From contig JBJMVQ010000058.1 in the NCBI GenBank assembly GCA_045810625.1, forward strand, positions 1-50,472: a stretch of 50,472 nt of DNA, read 5' to 3'. The translations under genes and the position numbers were made by a program. Positions 38,469 through 46,956 of the stretch are shown here, piece by piece (position 1 is the stretch's first letter; the number at the start of each line of letters is the position of its first letter). This stretch comes from JACQFZ01 sp045810625 (GTDB lineage Bacteria; Pseudomonadota; Gammaproteobacteria; Acidiferrobacterales; Sulfurifustaceae). The notes beneath the pieces were generated by a model. That model saw nothing but the letters and a program-made list of their open reading frames with translations. It was not told where the DNA came from and did not search any database.

Positions 38469-38993
38469 ATGGCCGCTCCCGAACGCAATTTCATCCCGCT
38501 GCGGATCGCCGTGCTCACGGTCTCCGACAGCCGCAGCGAGGCCACCGACACGTCCGGGAAGTTACTGGTCGAGCGCCTGACAAAAACGGGCCACGTGCTC
38601 GCGGACAAGCAAATCGTGCGCGACGACATCTACCAAATCCGTGCCGTCGTATCGCGCTGGATCGCCGACGCGGACGTGCAAGTGATCATCACGACCGGCG
38701 GCACCGGCGTCACCGGCCGCGACGGCACGCCGGAAGCGGTGCAGCCGCTGCTCGACAAAGAGATCGAAGGTTTCGGCGAAACGTTTCGCGCGATTTCGTT
38801 CGCCGACATCAAGACGTCGACGATGCAGTCGCGTGCGATTGCGGGTGTCGCCAACGGCACGTACATCTTCTGTCTCCCCGGCTCGCCGGGCGCCTGTCGA
38901 ACGGCGTGGGAACACCTCATCGAAGCGCAACTCGACTACCGCACGCGCCCGTGCAACTTGGCTGAGCTGATGCCACGGCTGCTCGAGCGCTGA
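38469..38993 (+). CDS. moaB: Molybdopterin adenylyltransferase-like MoaB
   Basis: 174-residue protein of the MoaB/Mog family. The molybdopterin-binding motif TTGGTGVTGRDGTPEAV (about 77-93) and the C-terminal LPGSPGACRTAW (about 138-149) are clear; SDSRSEATDTSG lies near the N-terminus. Many bacteria use MoaB in place of MogA for adenylylating molybdopterin. It is the second gene of the moaAB operon. A perfect hairpin follows the stop. Confidence 0.95.
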   Translation: MAAPERNFIPLRIAVLTVSDSRSEATDTSGKLLVERLTKTGHVLADKQIVRDDIYQIRAVVSRWIADADVQVIITTGGTGVTGRDGTPEAVQPLLDKEIEGFGETFRAISFADIKTSTMQSRAIAGVANGTYIFCLPGSPGACRTAWEHLIEAQLDYRTRPCNLAELMPRLLER

Positions 38994-39030
38994 GGCTCGC
39001 CGCCGGACGTTGCGAAATACGAAAGCGGTA

Positions 39031-39056
39031 CCGCGACGTCGTCCATGACGTCGCGG
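39031..39056 (+). terminator. Hairpin between convergent genes
   Basis: Perfect 10-bp stem (39031-39040 with 39047-39056, arm CCGCGACGTC) and a 6-base loop, 37 bp after moaB and 19 bp before the convergent stop at 39076. It probably serves both directions. Confidence 0.65.
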
Positions 39057-39075
39057 CTCTTGGGACTAAGACAGC

Positions 39076-39834
39076 TTACATATCGAAGGTAAAGGCGCCC
39101 GCCGAATCCTTCGAATTGACAGCCCGCACCTCCTCGACCGTAAACGAACCCTTGCCGATCAAGGCAGCGGCGGAACTCGACCCGCTCATGGAGCCGGTGC
39201 TCGACGTGATCCGAGCCTGCAGCTCCAACCGGTGGGTGCCGACCGCTAGGTTGGGCACTACGAAGTTGAAATGGTGCGCGCCCATGGTTTCTAGGATCAA
39301 ATCGATGTCCTCATCCGTCACGGTGCATTCCGTCGTGACGTCGATCGTCCCGTCCAGATTCAGGTCGGTGCAGCTCTGGATGATGCCGCCGAGCGTCGCC
39401 GAAAGCGTCTGTACGCGCTTGTCGTACACGACATAACCCGGCGCGGCGATCAGATCGAAGCCGTTGATCGTCACGCCGTTCTCGTCCACGACCGAACCGC
39501 GGCCGTCTGAATTGAGATCGACCAGGACCCGCACCTCGATCTGCACGCCGGCGCTCGACGTATCGGTCGTTCCGTTTTTGCTTTTGACCTGCGTTTGCGT
39601 ATAGAGACCGGTTTCGAGCGAGGCGCCGGCGATCAGATCCTTCTGGGAGGCAACATGGATCGAAGCTCCGAGTACTTTGTCCCAATTGTTCGTCGCGCTC
39701 GTCGCTCGAACTAATGCAAGCCCGCTGACCGACATCGCGTTCTTCGCGGATGCGGCCAGCGCCGCCGGCCCCGTAAGGCCGACGAGAGCCGTAGATAGAA
39801 CCGTGGCGATAGCCAGACGATGTATTTTCTTCAT
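39076..39834 (-). CDS. Exported protein with DLNxDG calcium-type loops
   Basis: Unrecognised exported protein of 252 residues. Signal peptide MKKIHRLAIATVLSTALVGLTGPAALA is followed by a mostly beta-strand, Thr/Ser/Val-rich chain. Two acidic loops resemble EF-hand or thrombospondin-type calcium sites: DLNSDGRGSVVDENG (about 110-124) and DLNLDGTIDV (about 160-169). Two Cys (CTDLN and TECTVTD) flank the second loop and could be paired. ATG 39834 follows GGAGGAG at 6 bases. A surface or extracellular protein is likely; no family name can be given. It stands alone. Confidence 0.75.
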   Translation of the reverse strand: MKKIHRLAIATVLSTALVGLTGPAALAASAKNAMSVSGLALVRATSATNNWDKVLGASIHVASQKDLIAGASLETGLYTQTQVKSKNGTTDTSSAGVQIEVRVLVDLNSDGRGSVVDENGVTINGFDLIAAPGYVVYDKRVQTLSATLGGIIQSCTDLNLDGTIDVTTECTVTDEDIDLILETMGAHHFNFVVPNLAVGTHRLELQARITSSTGSMSGSSSAAALIGKGSFTVEEVRAVNSKDSAGAFTFDM

Positions 39835-40330
39835 TGTTCGCTCCTCCAAATTCGAAGCTGTAGTAGTCGTACCGAAGCCGACACCTCTTATCGAAGCGCC
39901 TCGGTCTCAACCGTAACCGGCGTTCGCGTACGCGCCCGGTGACTCGTCTGTGTTACTGCGCCTTGTGTCTGTTGCTCCACGCTTCGTCGTCATTGCCGTG
40001 CCTCTTGTCAGCCTCGAGAAATCGAACGGCTCGATCGGTCGTACGAAGCAAAGGGAAGAAATGCGATTGGTGTTCGGGCGAGCCTGACTTGCCATGGACA
40101 GCGGTGCGGCGCGACACGCAAACAGCTGCGCACTCGTGCCGGCTGATCGTGAAGACGGAAGGAATTAGCGGCGGCGAGGAGTGGGCCCAGACGGAAATAC
40201 GGCAGTCATCGTCGCGATCCTCGAAACCCGGCTTGGGATGGTTAGCGCGATGAATTCGAACTTCAATATTCGAGCGCTGCATTCACGAGCCGTGCGGACG
40301 GGACTGACCGTCCGCGGCTCGTACCCGCTG
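39835..40330. other. 496-bp intergenic region
   Basis: I see no credible gene between the exported protein start and the DUF1015 stop; the short frames here lack ribosome binding sites. The only clear signal is a strong hairpin at 40287-40320 (GAGCCG-CGGACGG stem with a 2-base bulge and a 6-base loop), 11 bp after the DUF1015 stop on the minus strand. It is the probable terminator of that gene. Confidence 0.6.
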
Positions 40331-41569
40331 CTATTCCAACAAATGCGACACCATCCCGTCCGCGAGCTTCGGCTCGAACCAGGTAGATTTCGGCGGCATG
40401 ACTTCGCCGGCGTCGGCGACCGCCATCATGTCGCCGATCGACGTCGGATGAAGCGCGAAGGCGACGGCCATTTCCCCCGAATCGACGCGCCGCACGAGCT
40501 CGGGCAGCCCGCGAATGCCGCCGACGAAGTCGATGCGCTTGTCGCGGCGCTGATCGGCGATGCCGAGGATCGGTGCGATCAGGTGATCTTGCAGCAAGCT
40601 CACATCGAGCCGGCCGACGGGATCGGGCGGTATTTTTTCCGGCCGGATGCGCAGCCGGTACCAGCGCTTCGCCAAATACATACCGAATTCGCCGCGCGCC
40701 GCCGGCTTCACCGGCTGGCCCTGCGCGTGTACGTCGAACGCCGCGCGCACGCGCTCGAGAAAGGCGTCGGCGCTGAGCCCATTCAGGTCGCGCACCACGC
40801 GGTTGTAGTCGAGGATCTGCATCTGATTGTCGGGAAAGATCACGGCAAGAAAATAGTTGTACGCCTCCTCGCCGGTGTGCCCCGGGTTCGCCGCGCGACG
40901 GCTCTCCGCCACGCGCAAGGCGGCGGCCGAACGATGGTGCCCGTCTGCGATGTAGAGTCGTTCGGTCGCTTCGAACGCTTCGCTCAGCGCAGCGATACGC
41001 CGCGGTTCGGAAACCACCCACAGGGTATGGCGCACGCCGTCGTCCGCGGTCACGTCGACGTTCGGCGTCGCGGCCGTCACTTCACGCGCGATCGCGTCCA
41101 CCGCTTGCGAGCGCTTGTACGTCAGAAACACCGGGCCGGTCTGCGCGTTGAGCGCGTCGATCTGACGCACGCGATCGTCTTCTTTGTCCGGCCGCGTATG
41201 CTCGTGTTTGCGGATGCGTCCGGCGGCATAGTCGACGCACGACGCCGCGGCGACGAGGCCCACCTGCGTGTGCGAACCCATGATCAGCCGGTAAAAATAA
41301 TAGTAGGCCGCGGGATCCCGCCGCAGCACCCGGCTCTCGATCATGGCGCGAAAATTCCGCTTGCCCTTCTCGTAAACCGCCACATCGTACGGGTCGGTGT
41401 CGGGCGGCAAATCGATCTCCGGCTTCGAGATGTGCAGGAAGCTGTTCGGCTTTCCTGCCGCGCGGGCGCGCGCTTCGTCGCTGTTCAACACATCGTAAGG
41501 CGGGGCGATGACCCCGGCAGTGTATTCGGGTGCGGGGCGAAGTCCCGGGAACGGTCGTATCAACGGCAT
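40331..41569 (-). CDS. DUF1015 family protein
   Basis: 412-residue cytoplasmic protein of the DUF1015 family. The conserved stretches are in place: MPLIRPFPGLRP and VIAPPYDVLNSDEAR at the N-terminus, SFLHISKPEID, then GRIRKHEHTRPDKEDDRVRQI, IADGHHRSAAALR, NYFLAVIFPDNQMQILDYNRVV, and the C-terminal PPKSTWFEPKLADGMVSHLLE. The strictly conserved His/Arg/Lys residues suggest an enzyme, but the reaction is not known. In many genomes it lies beside serine or one-carbon genes; here its neighbour is aguA, divergent at 197 bp. Confidence 0.92.
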   Translation of the reverse strand: MPLIRPFPGLRPAPEYTAGVIAPPYDVLNSDEARARAAGKPNSFLHISKPEIDLPPDTDPYDVAVYEKGKRNFRAMIESRVLRRDPAAYYYFYRLIMGSHTQVGLVAAASCVDYAAGRIRKHEHTRPDKEDDRVRQIDALNAQTGPVFLTYKRSQAVDAIAREVTAATPNVDVTADDGVRHTLWVVSEPRRIAALSEAFEATERLYIADGHHRSAAALRVAESRRAANPGHTGEEAYNYFLAVIFPDNQMQILDYNRVVRDLNGLSADAFLERVRAAFDVHAQGQPVKPAARGEFGMYLAKRWYRLRIRPEKIPPDPVGRLDVSLLQDHLIAPILGIADQRRDKRIDFVGGIRGLPELVRRVDSGEMAVAFALHPTSIGDMMAVADAGEVMPPKSTWFEPKLADGMVSHLLE

Positions 41570-41766
41570 GGTTGCGAGTGTTGCGCGGTTAAAAGCGCAT
41601 TCAAAACCAGTCGCGGCGTCCGGTCAAACGTCAAGAGCGGTCGCACATGCCGACGGCGACGAAAAGACCGTATACTTCGCGCCGCCTGAGCGCGGGGGCA
41701 GGAGGCGTACCACCCGACCGACTCGCGAAATCGGCTGAAAGCGGAACACGGCCCGAAACGCAACCC

Positions 41767-42816
41767 ATGCAACGAGATTGCCGTCCTTACCTTCCACCTG
41801 AATGGGCGCCGCAGAGCGGTGTCATGTTGACCTGGCCGCACGCGCAGACGGACTGGGCGCCGCGGCTTGCTTCCGTCGAACCGGTCTTCGCCGCGATCGT
41901 GCGCGAGATTGCACGACGCGAAGGCGCGCTCATCGCCTGTCACGACGAAGCCCATCGATCGCACGTACAAGCGACGCTTGCCGCGGCGGATGTAAACATG
42001 GAACGAGTCGTTCTCAAAATCGCTCCTTCCAACGACACTTGGGCGCGCGATCATGGCCCGCTCACGGTGCTCTGCCGCAACCGGCCGCTGCTGCTCGATT
42101 TTCAATTCAACGGTTGGGGCGGTAAATACGCTCACGATCTCGACAATCTCATCACCCGCCGGCTGCACGAGGGCGATGCCTTCGGATCGACGTCGCTCGA
42201 AACCATCGACTTGATCCTCGAAGGCGGCGCGGTCGAGGTAGACGGCTCCGGCACGCTGCTCACCACCTCGCGCTGCCTGCTCGCGCCGACGCGCAATCCG
42301 CGCCTCGCGCGCGAGGGAATCGAACAGGAACTGCGCGACTGGCTGGGACTGAACCGCATTCTCTGGTTAGAGCACGGCGCCCTCGAGGGCGACGACACCG
42401 ACAGCCACATCGATACGCTCGCGCGATTTTGCGACGCGCGCACGATCGCGTACGTCACGTGCGACGAGCCAAGCGACACGCATTACCGGGAGCTGAAAGC
42501 GATGGAAGCGGAGCTAAAGGCCTTCCGTGCGGCCGACGGCTCGCCGTATCGCCTGGTACCTCTCCCTTGGCCCCGCGCTCAGTACGACGAAGACCGGCGC
42601 TTGCCCGCCACCTACGCGAACTTCCTCATCATCAACGGCGCGGTGCTCGTCCCGACCTATCGCGATCCGGCGGATGCAGTCGCGCTACGACGGCTCGGCG
42701 AGTGCTTTCCCGGGCGGGAGATCGTCGGCATCGACTGTCTCCCGGCGATCGCGCAGAACGGCAGCCTGCATTGCCTGACGATGCAGCTGCCCGAAGGTGT
42801 CCTCTCCGGAATCTGA
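41767..42816 (+). CDS. aguA: Agmatine deiminase
   Basis: Converts agmatine into N-carbamoylputrescine and ammonia, in the arginine-decarboxylase route to putrescine; 349 residues, typical length. Family motifs: PPEWAPQSGVMLTWPH at the N-terminus, NDTWARDHGPL, NGWGGKY, LEGGAVEVDGSGTLLTT, DTDSHIDTLARF, and the nucleophile Cys336 in NGSLHCLTMQLP. ATG 41767 gives the family start; the frame is open 40 codons further upstream without a ribosome binding site. The next step, AguB, is coded at 43348 on the same strand, separated by a minus-strand gene. Confidence 0.96.
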   Translation: MQRDCRPYLPPEWAPQSGVMLTWPHAQTDWAPRLASVEPVFAAIVREIARREGALIACHDEAHRSHVQATLAAADVNMERVVLKIAPSNDTWARDHGPLTVLCRNRPLLLDFQFNGWGGKYAHDLDNLITRRLHEGDAFGSTSLETIDLILEGGAVEVDGSGTLLTTSRCLLAPTRNPRLAREGIEQELRDWLGLNRILWLEHGALEGDDTDSHIDTLARFCDARTIAYVTCDEPSDTHYRELKAMEAELKAFRAADGSPYRLVPLPWPRAQYDEDRRLPATYANFLIINGAVLVPTYRDPADAVALRRLGECFPGREIVGIDCLPAIAQNGSLHCLTMQLPEGVLSGI

Positions 42817-42895
42817 AGGCGGCGCCGCGAGATCTCGACTGGCGAGCTGCGTCCGCGCACGCATACCGCCGACGTAACGGCCGCCCAGAAAGCGG

Positions 42896-42910
42896 CCGCA
42901 CTTCGTGCGG
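42896..42910 (-). terminator. Small hairpin between aguA and exported protein
   Basis: CCGCAC/GTGCGG stem around TTC, 79 bp after aguA and 19 bp after the convergent stop. A second inverted repeat (CGGCCGC/GCGGCCG) overlaps it just upstream. Probably a shared terminator region. Confidence 0.45.
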
Positions 42911-42929
42911 GTTACCTGATCAGTTCCAA

Positions 42930-43250
42930 CTACTTCGCCGGCGCGGCGGCACCCTTGCTCTTGTCGGCGGATTTTTCCTTCGATGCGGCTTTCTGGCCGC
43001 CCTTCACTTCGATACTGGTCGCCGACATTCGATATTCGACGGTGACCCGGTCACCCTTCTTGACCGTATTCGCGTCGCCTTTGACCTTGGTGCTCGGATC
43101 GCGGGCAATTTCCCACTTCTCCTTCCCCTTCTCGACGACGATCGCATCGTCGCTGACGTCGACGACCGGACCGGTCACCTGATACGTCTTGGTCGCCGCG
43201 AGTGCAGGTGCGACCAACAACACGGCGAACAGCACGATCAAATGTCTCAT
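42930..43250 (-). CDS. Small exported protein, DUF5666-like style
   Basis: 106-residue exported protein: signal peptide MRHLIVLFAVLLVAPALA, then a small beta-barrel-like domain (YQVTGPVVDVSDDAIVVEKGKEKWEIARDP, KGDRVTVEYRMSATSIEV) and a Lys/Ala-rich tail. The strand pattern resembles OB-like periplasmic domains such as DUF5666, but the match is loose. It sits between aguA and aguB on the opposite strand, so those two genes cannot form one uninterrupted operon. A likely sigma-70 promoter lies at 43282-43311. Confidence 0.75.
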   Translation of the reverse strand: MRHLIVLFAVLLVAPALAATKTYQVTGPVVDVSDDAIVVEKGKEKWEIARDPSTKVKGDANTVKKGDRVTVEYRMSATSIEVKGGQKAASKEKSADKSKGAAAPAK

Positions 43251-43281
43251 GGCGCTACTCCGATTTGTTCATGAGGCGCGA

Positions 43282-43311
43282 ACCATAGGATTGGCTCCGG
43301 TAAGGTGTCAA
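43282..43311 (-). promoter_or_regulatory. Likely sigma-70 promoter of exported protein
   Basis: On the minus strand TTGACA (43311-43306), an 18-bp spacer and TATGGT (43287-43282). It drives the gene at 43250. Confidence 0.55.
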
Positions 43312-43347
43312 GCAACAGCCGCAGTAACCGTGATACCATGACGCGCC

Positions 43348-44235
43348 ATGAGTGCCTCGCTCCGAGTCGGTCTCGTTCAACACGCCTGCCGCGAAGACCG
43401 GGCCGCCAACCTCGCGGCTTCCATCGCCGGCGTGCGCGACGCCGCGGAACGCGGCGCGAAGTTCGTGCTGCTTCCCGAGCTTCATACCGGCGTTTACTTC
43501 TGCCAGACCGAGGACGCGCGAAACTTCGATCGCGCCGAGGCCGTGCCGGGACCGACCACCGAGACCCTCGGCGCTGTGGCGAAAGAGCTTGGCGTTACGA
43601 TCGTCGGGTCGATCTTCGAACGGCGCGCGCCCGGCCTCTACCACAACACGGCGGTCGTGTTGGACGGAACGGGGAAGCTGGTCGGACGTTACCGGAAGAT
43701 GCACATCCCGGACGATCCGGGCTACTACGAAAAATTCTATTTCACGCCGGGCGATCAGGGATTCATCCCCGTCCCGGACGGCGGAACGAATCTCGGCGTC
43801 CTCGTGTGCTGGGACCAATGGTACCCGGAAGCCGCGCGCCTGATGGCGCTGCATGGCGCCGACATTCTGCTCTATCCGACCGCTATTGGCTGGGACCCGC
43901 GCGATGATGTTTCCGAGCGCGAGCGCCAGCGCGACGCGTGGCGCACGATCCAACGCGCGCACGCGATCGCGAATGGCGTCCCGGTCGTGGTCTGCAACCG
44001 TACCGGCCACGAACCGGACCCGAGCAGCACAGGACCCGGCATCCAGTTTTGGGGTTCGAGTTTCATCGCGGGACCCCAAGGCGAAATTCTGGCGGAGGCG
44101 CCGGCCGACCGGCCGACCGTGCTCGTCGCCGACATCGATCGCAAACGCTCGGAGAACGTACGCCGCATCTGGCCTTTCTTTCGTGACCGGCGGATCGACG
44201 CGTACGCTGAGATCACGAAGCGTTACGGCGACTAA
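43348..44235 (+). CDS. aguB: N-carbamoylputrescine amidase
   Basis: Nitrilase-superfamily enzyme of 295 residues that hydrolyses N-carbamoylputrescine to putrescine. The catalytic triad is visible: Glu44 (LLPELH), Lys117 (YRKMHIPDDPGYYEKFYF) and Cys154 (LVCWDQWYPEAARL). The sequences around Lys and Cys are those of the AguB branch. Together with AguA this completes putrescine synthesis from agmatine. The start at 43348 fits the family. The methyltransferase gene follows at 62 bp. Confidence 0.95.
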   Translation: MSASLRVGLVQHACREDRAANLAASIAGVRDAAERGAKFVLLPELHTGVYFCQTEDARNFDRAEAVPGPTTETLGAVAKELGVTIVGSIFERRAPGLYHNTAVVLDGTGKLVGRYRKMHIPDDPGYYEKFYFTPGDQGFIPVPDGGTNLGVLVCWDQWYPEAARLMALHGADILLYPTAIGWDPRDDVSERERQRDAWRTIQRAHAIANGVPVVVCNRTGHEPDPSSTGPGIQFWGSSFIAGPQGEILAEAPADRPTVLVADIDRKRSENVRRIWPFFRDRRIDAYAEITKRYGD

Positions 44236-44297
44236 GCCCATCGCACTTCCTTCCGGTAAAGGGGCCGTCCCCGAATTCAACCGGTTCGAGTCCAACC

Positions 44298-45587
44298 ATG
44301 TCTCGTCCTTCGCACTTCCTGCAATCGGTTGAGCTGCTCACCCTCATTCTCTCCGCTAATTCGACAAGCTCCGGTCGGAGCCGTAACGAATCGGTTCCGG
44401 GAACCAGCAAAAAAATGGAAACCTACTTTCGCGCGCACCGCGAGATGGGCGTGCGCGATCGCGGCGATGTCGCCGAAACCGTTTATGCATGTCTCCGCCA
44501 CAAGCGCCTGCTCGCGCACCTTGCCGATTCCGACGCGGCCGACGCGCTCGTCGCCGCGCACTACCTGCGCGAGGGCATGAGCGCGCGGTCGCTCGAGGAT
44601 GCGGGCTTTCGCGGCGATGCGCGCACACTCGCGTCGCGCGTGCGCACCACCGATGTCGCATCGCTTCCGTTTGCGGTACGAACGAGCTTGCCGGACTGGC
44701 TGGCCGAACGTCTGCTCGCGCAATACGGCGCCGACGACGCGCTCGCGCTCGCCGAAGCGCTCAATCGGCCGGCGCCGGTCGATCTGCGCGTGAACGCGAT
44801 CAAAGCGAAAGTCGCGCAAGTGCAGGAACAGCTGAGCGGAGACGGCTACGCGTGCGATCCGACGCCCTACTCGCCCGTCGGATTACGTTTGCGCGAACGC
44901 GCGACCGTTTTCCGAAGCGCCGCGTTCCAAGACGGCCTCTTCGAAGTTCAGGACGAAGGAAGTCAGTTGGTGTCGCTCTTGCTCGAGCCGCGGCGCGGCG
45001 AGATGGTGGTCGACTTCTGCGCCGGCGCCGGCGGCAAGACGCTGCATCTCGGCGCGCTCATGGCGAACAGCGGCACGCTCTACGCCTTCGATGTATCGGC
45101 GTCGCGATTGGAACGACTGACGCCGCGCGTGCGCCGCGCGGGGCTTTCGAATGTACGCGCGGTAGCGATCAGCCACGAGCGCGACGCGCGCGTGCAGCGT
45201 CTTTACGGGAAGATCGATCGCGTCCTCGTCGACGCGCCTTGCTCGGGAACCGGCACCCTGCGGCGCAATCCCGACATCAAGTGGCGCGCGATCGATCTCG
45301 CCGCGCTCGTGGAAATGCAAAACCGAATCCTCGCCGCCGCTGCCCCGTTGCTCAAACCGGGCGGCCGGCTGGTCTACGCGACCTGCAGCCTGCTTTCGGA
45401 AGAAAGCGAAGCGGTCGTCGCGACGTTTCTCGCGTCACATCCGCAATTCGCGCTGGTGCCGATCGTGTCCGTCCTCACGCGCCGGCATGTTGCGCTTGAA
45501 GCGACGACCGAAGGGGTGCTGCGACTCACACCACATCGCCACGGCACCGACGGCTTCTACGTCGCGGTAATCGAGCGCACGGGCTAG
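44298..45587 (+). CDS. RsmB/NOP-type RNA (cytosine-C5) methyltransferase
   Basis: SAM-dependent m5C RNA methyltransferase of 429 residues. The N-terminal helical domain (SVELLTLILSANSTSSGRSRNESVPGTSKKMETYF) is the NusB-like/RsmB-type part. The catalytic domain has VVDFCAGAGGKTLHLGALM (SAM site), VDAPCSGTGTLRRNPD (about 311-326) and VYATCSLLSEESE with the nucleophilic Cys. It is RsmB-like (16S rRNA C967), but assignment to one rRNA position is inferred. The start is ATG 44298; an internal ATG at 44415 would remove part of the helical domain. Confidence 0.9.
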   Translation: MSRPSHFLQSVELLTLILSANSTSSGRSRNESVPGTSKKMETYFRAHREMGVRDRGDVAETVYACLRHKRLLAHLADSDAADALVAAHYLREGMSARSLEDAGFRGDARTLASRVRTTDVASLPFAVRTSLPDWLAERLLAQYGADDALALAEALNRPAPVDLRVNAIKAKVAQVQEQLSGDGYACDPTPYSPVGLRLRERATVFRSAAFQDGLFEVQDEGSQLVSLLLEPRRGEMVVDFCAGAGGKTLHLGALMANSGTLYAFDVSASRLERLTPRVRRAGLSNVRAVAISHERDARVQRLYGKIDRVLVDAPCSGTGTLRRNPDIKWRAIDLAALVEMQNRILAAAAPLLKPGGRLVYATCSLLSEESEAVVATFLASHPQFALVPIVSVLTRRHVALEATTEGVLRLTPHRHGTDGFYVAVIERTG

Positions 45588-45808
45588 CCGAGTGTTGATA
45601 ACGCCCTGCTAACCCGGCACAGGCGTGAGCCGCGGGGCTTTCGCGTCACTTAACCATGGGTTCGCGCCGGCGAACGGACGAGACAGTCTTGCCCCGGCTT
45701 TCGCGTATAGCCACGAAAGTGCGCCACATTTTCTCGAAAACACGGTGTTTGAAAAAAAGCAGAACGCCGTACGGACATGCGCCGCGCGAGGTGGAAAATT
45801 ACCAACTG

Positions 45809-46384
45809 TTAGAGCCCGCGTTCGCGCGCGCGACGGCGAGCGCGCATGAGATTGAGGAACCAGATCACGGCGCCGACGACGACGAGCGCACCGAGCACAA
45901 GCAGTCCTTTTTGGTGGAAGTCGTCGAGAAATAGACGAAACGCTTCGCCAAACAGGTATCCGAGCCACCCGAGTGTTATCGCCCAGATGATGGCGCCGAT
46001 GAAGTTGAGCGTGAAGTAGCGCACACGCGAGACTTGACTCGCGCCGATCGCAAACGGCGTGACGTTGCGTAAACCGTAATAGAACCGGAAGGTGAGAATA
46101 AGAATATCCTGGTGGCGGCGCAGCAGCTTGTAAACCTTTTCGGCGTTCGCCTGCCACGACAGCCGCTTCGCGATAATGCGCGGCCCGTAGTGACGCCCGA
46201 TATAGAAATAGAGTTGGTCGCCGAAGAAGCTCCCGGCGAACGCCGACAGCATGACCCACTGAAGATCCAGATAACCGAGGTGCGCGGCCAAGCCGCCGAG
46301 CACCACGATCGTCTCACCCTCAATGAAGGTGCCGATCAGGATAGCCAGGTAACCGTACTCTTGAATAAAGTACTCGAGCGTCAT
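45809..46384 (-). CDS. DedA-family membrane protein
   Basis: 191-residue inner-membrane protein of the DedA/SNARE-associated (VTT) family, whose members act in lipid transport such as undecaprenyl-phosphate recycling. Characteristic are FIEGETIVVLGGLAA (acidic Glu in the first re-entrant loop), GSFFGDQLYFYIGRHYG and FRFYYGLRNVTPFAIGAS, the conserved Arg motif. The related VTT domain also occurs in the fusion protein at 11540. It is downstream of the release-factor-like gene and separated from it by a terminator. Confidence 0.9.
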   Translation of the reverse strand: MTLEYFIQEYGYLAILIGTFIEGETIVVLGGLAAHLGYLDLQWVMLSAFAGSFFGDQLYFYIGRHYGPRIIAKRLSWQANAEKVYKLLRRHQDILILTFRFYYGLRNVTPFAIGASQVSRVRYFTLNFIGAIIWAITLGWLGYLFGEAFRLFLDDFHQKGLLVLGALVVVGAVIWFLNLMRARRRARERGL

Positions 46385-46426
46385 GCCATCGGCGCTTGGT
46401 TGCGAGGAAGCCTACCGCTGGGAGAC

Positions 46427-46456
46427 ATAAAAAAAGCCCGCGTGGTAGGCGGGCTT
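46427..46456 (-). terminator. Rho-independent terminator
   Basis: 8-bp stem AAGCCCGC/GCGGGCTT with a 7-base loop. On the minus strand it is followed by a run of seven T. It ends the release-factor-like gene at 46514 and isolates DedA. Confidence 0.85.
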
Positions 46457-46513
46457 CCTTTCGCCGCACGAATCCTACGTGAACTGCCACAGCGGAACAA
46501 CGTGGGTCAGCGC

Positions 46514-46879
46514 CTAGTCATCGAACAAGCCCCGGCTGCGCTTTGTCTCCCCGCGATGGCGCTTCGACTCGAGACGTCGGATCTTGGCCGCCCGTGGGAC
46601 CCGCGTCGGCACCCGCTTGCGCGGCACGCGGTTCAGTCGTTCGAGGCGCTCGACCAGCCGGTCGAACGCGATCTCCCGGTTACGCAACTGCGAGCGGGTG
46701 TCAGAAGCTGTCACCACGACCCCGGACGGCACGTGCACCAGCCGAACCGCCGACTCCGTGCGATTCACATGCTGCCCGCCCGGGCCCGGGGCGCGGTAGG
46801 TGTCGACTCGCACCTCCCGCCGCAGCGTCGTCCGATCGAGCGCATACGGCGGCGGGCGTCTCGGCTGCGTCTCGCCCAT
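46514..46879 (-). CDS. GGQ-domain release-factor-like protein
   Basis: 121-residue protein with a class-I release-factor catalytic domain: DTYRAPGPGGQHVNRTESAVRLVHVPSGVVV holds the GGQ motif that triggers peptidyl-tRNA hydrolysis. The N-terminal stop-codon-reading domains are missing. The C-terminal tail is strongly basic (RVPRKRVPTRVPRAAKIRRL and onward), as in ArfB/YaeJ-type rescue factors that enter the empty mRNA channel. Ribosome rescue is therefore likely, but the RF-H or other small GGQ protein group is an alternative. It is divergent from the DAHP synthase gene. Confidence 0.85.
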   Translation of the reverse strand: MGETQPRRPPPYALDRTTLRREVRVDTYRAPGPGGQHVNRTESAVRLVHVPSGVVVTASDTRSQLRNREIAFDRLVERLERLNRVPRKRVPTRVPRAAKIRRLESKRHRGETKRSRGLFDD

Positions 46880-46956
46880 GGCGTTACCCGCGACCCCCGC
46901 GTCCGCTAGAATACGAACATCTAATAACGACTTCCGGCGACGCGGCCGTCTCTGGC

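Noticed and set aside
40181..41689. 502-codon plus-strand frame opposite the DUF1015 gene
   Set aside because: The minus-strand frame has all DUF1015 motifs; the plus-strand translation is Arg/His-rich noise with no ribosome binding site.
44278..44297. GGTTCGAGTCC, a tRNA T-loop-like sequence before the methyltransferase gene
   Set aside because: The flanking bases do not form the T stem, and no acceptor, D or anticodon arms are found around it.
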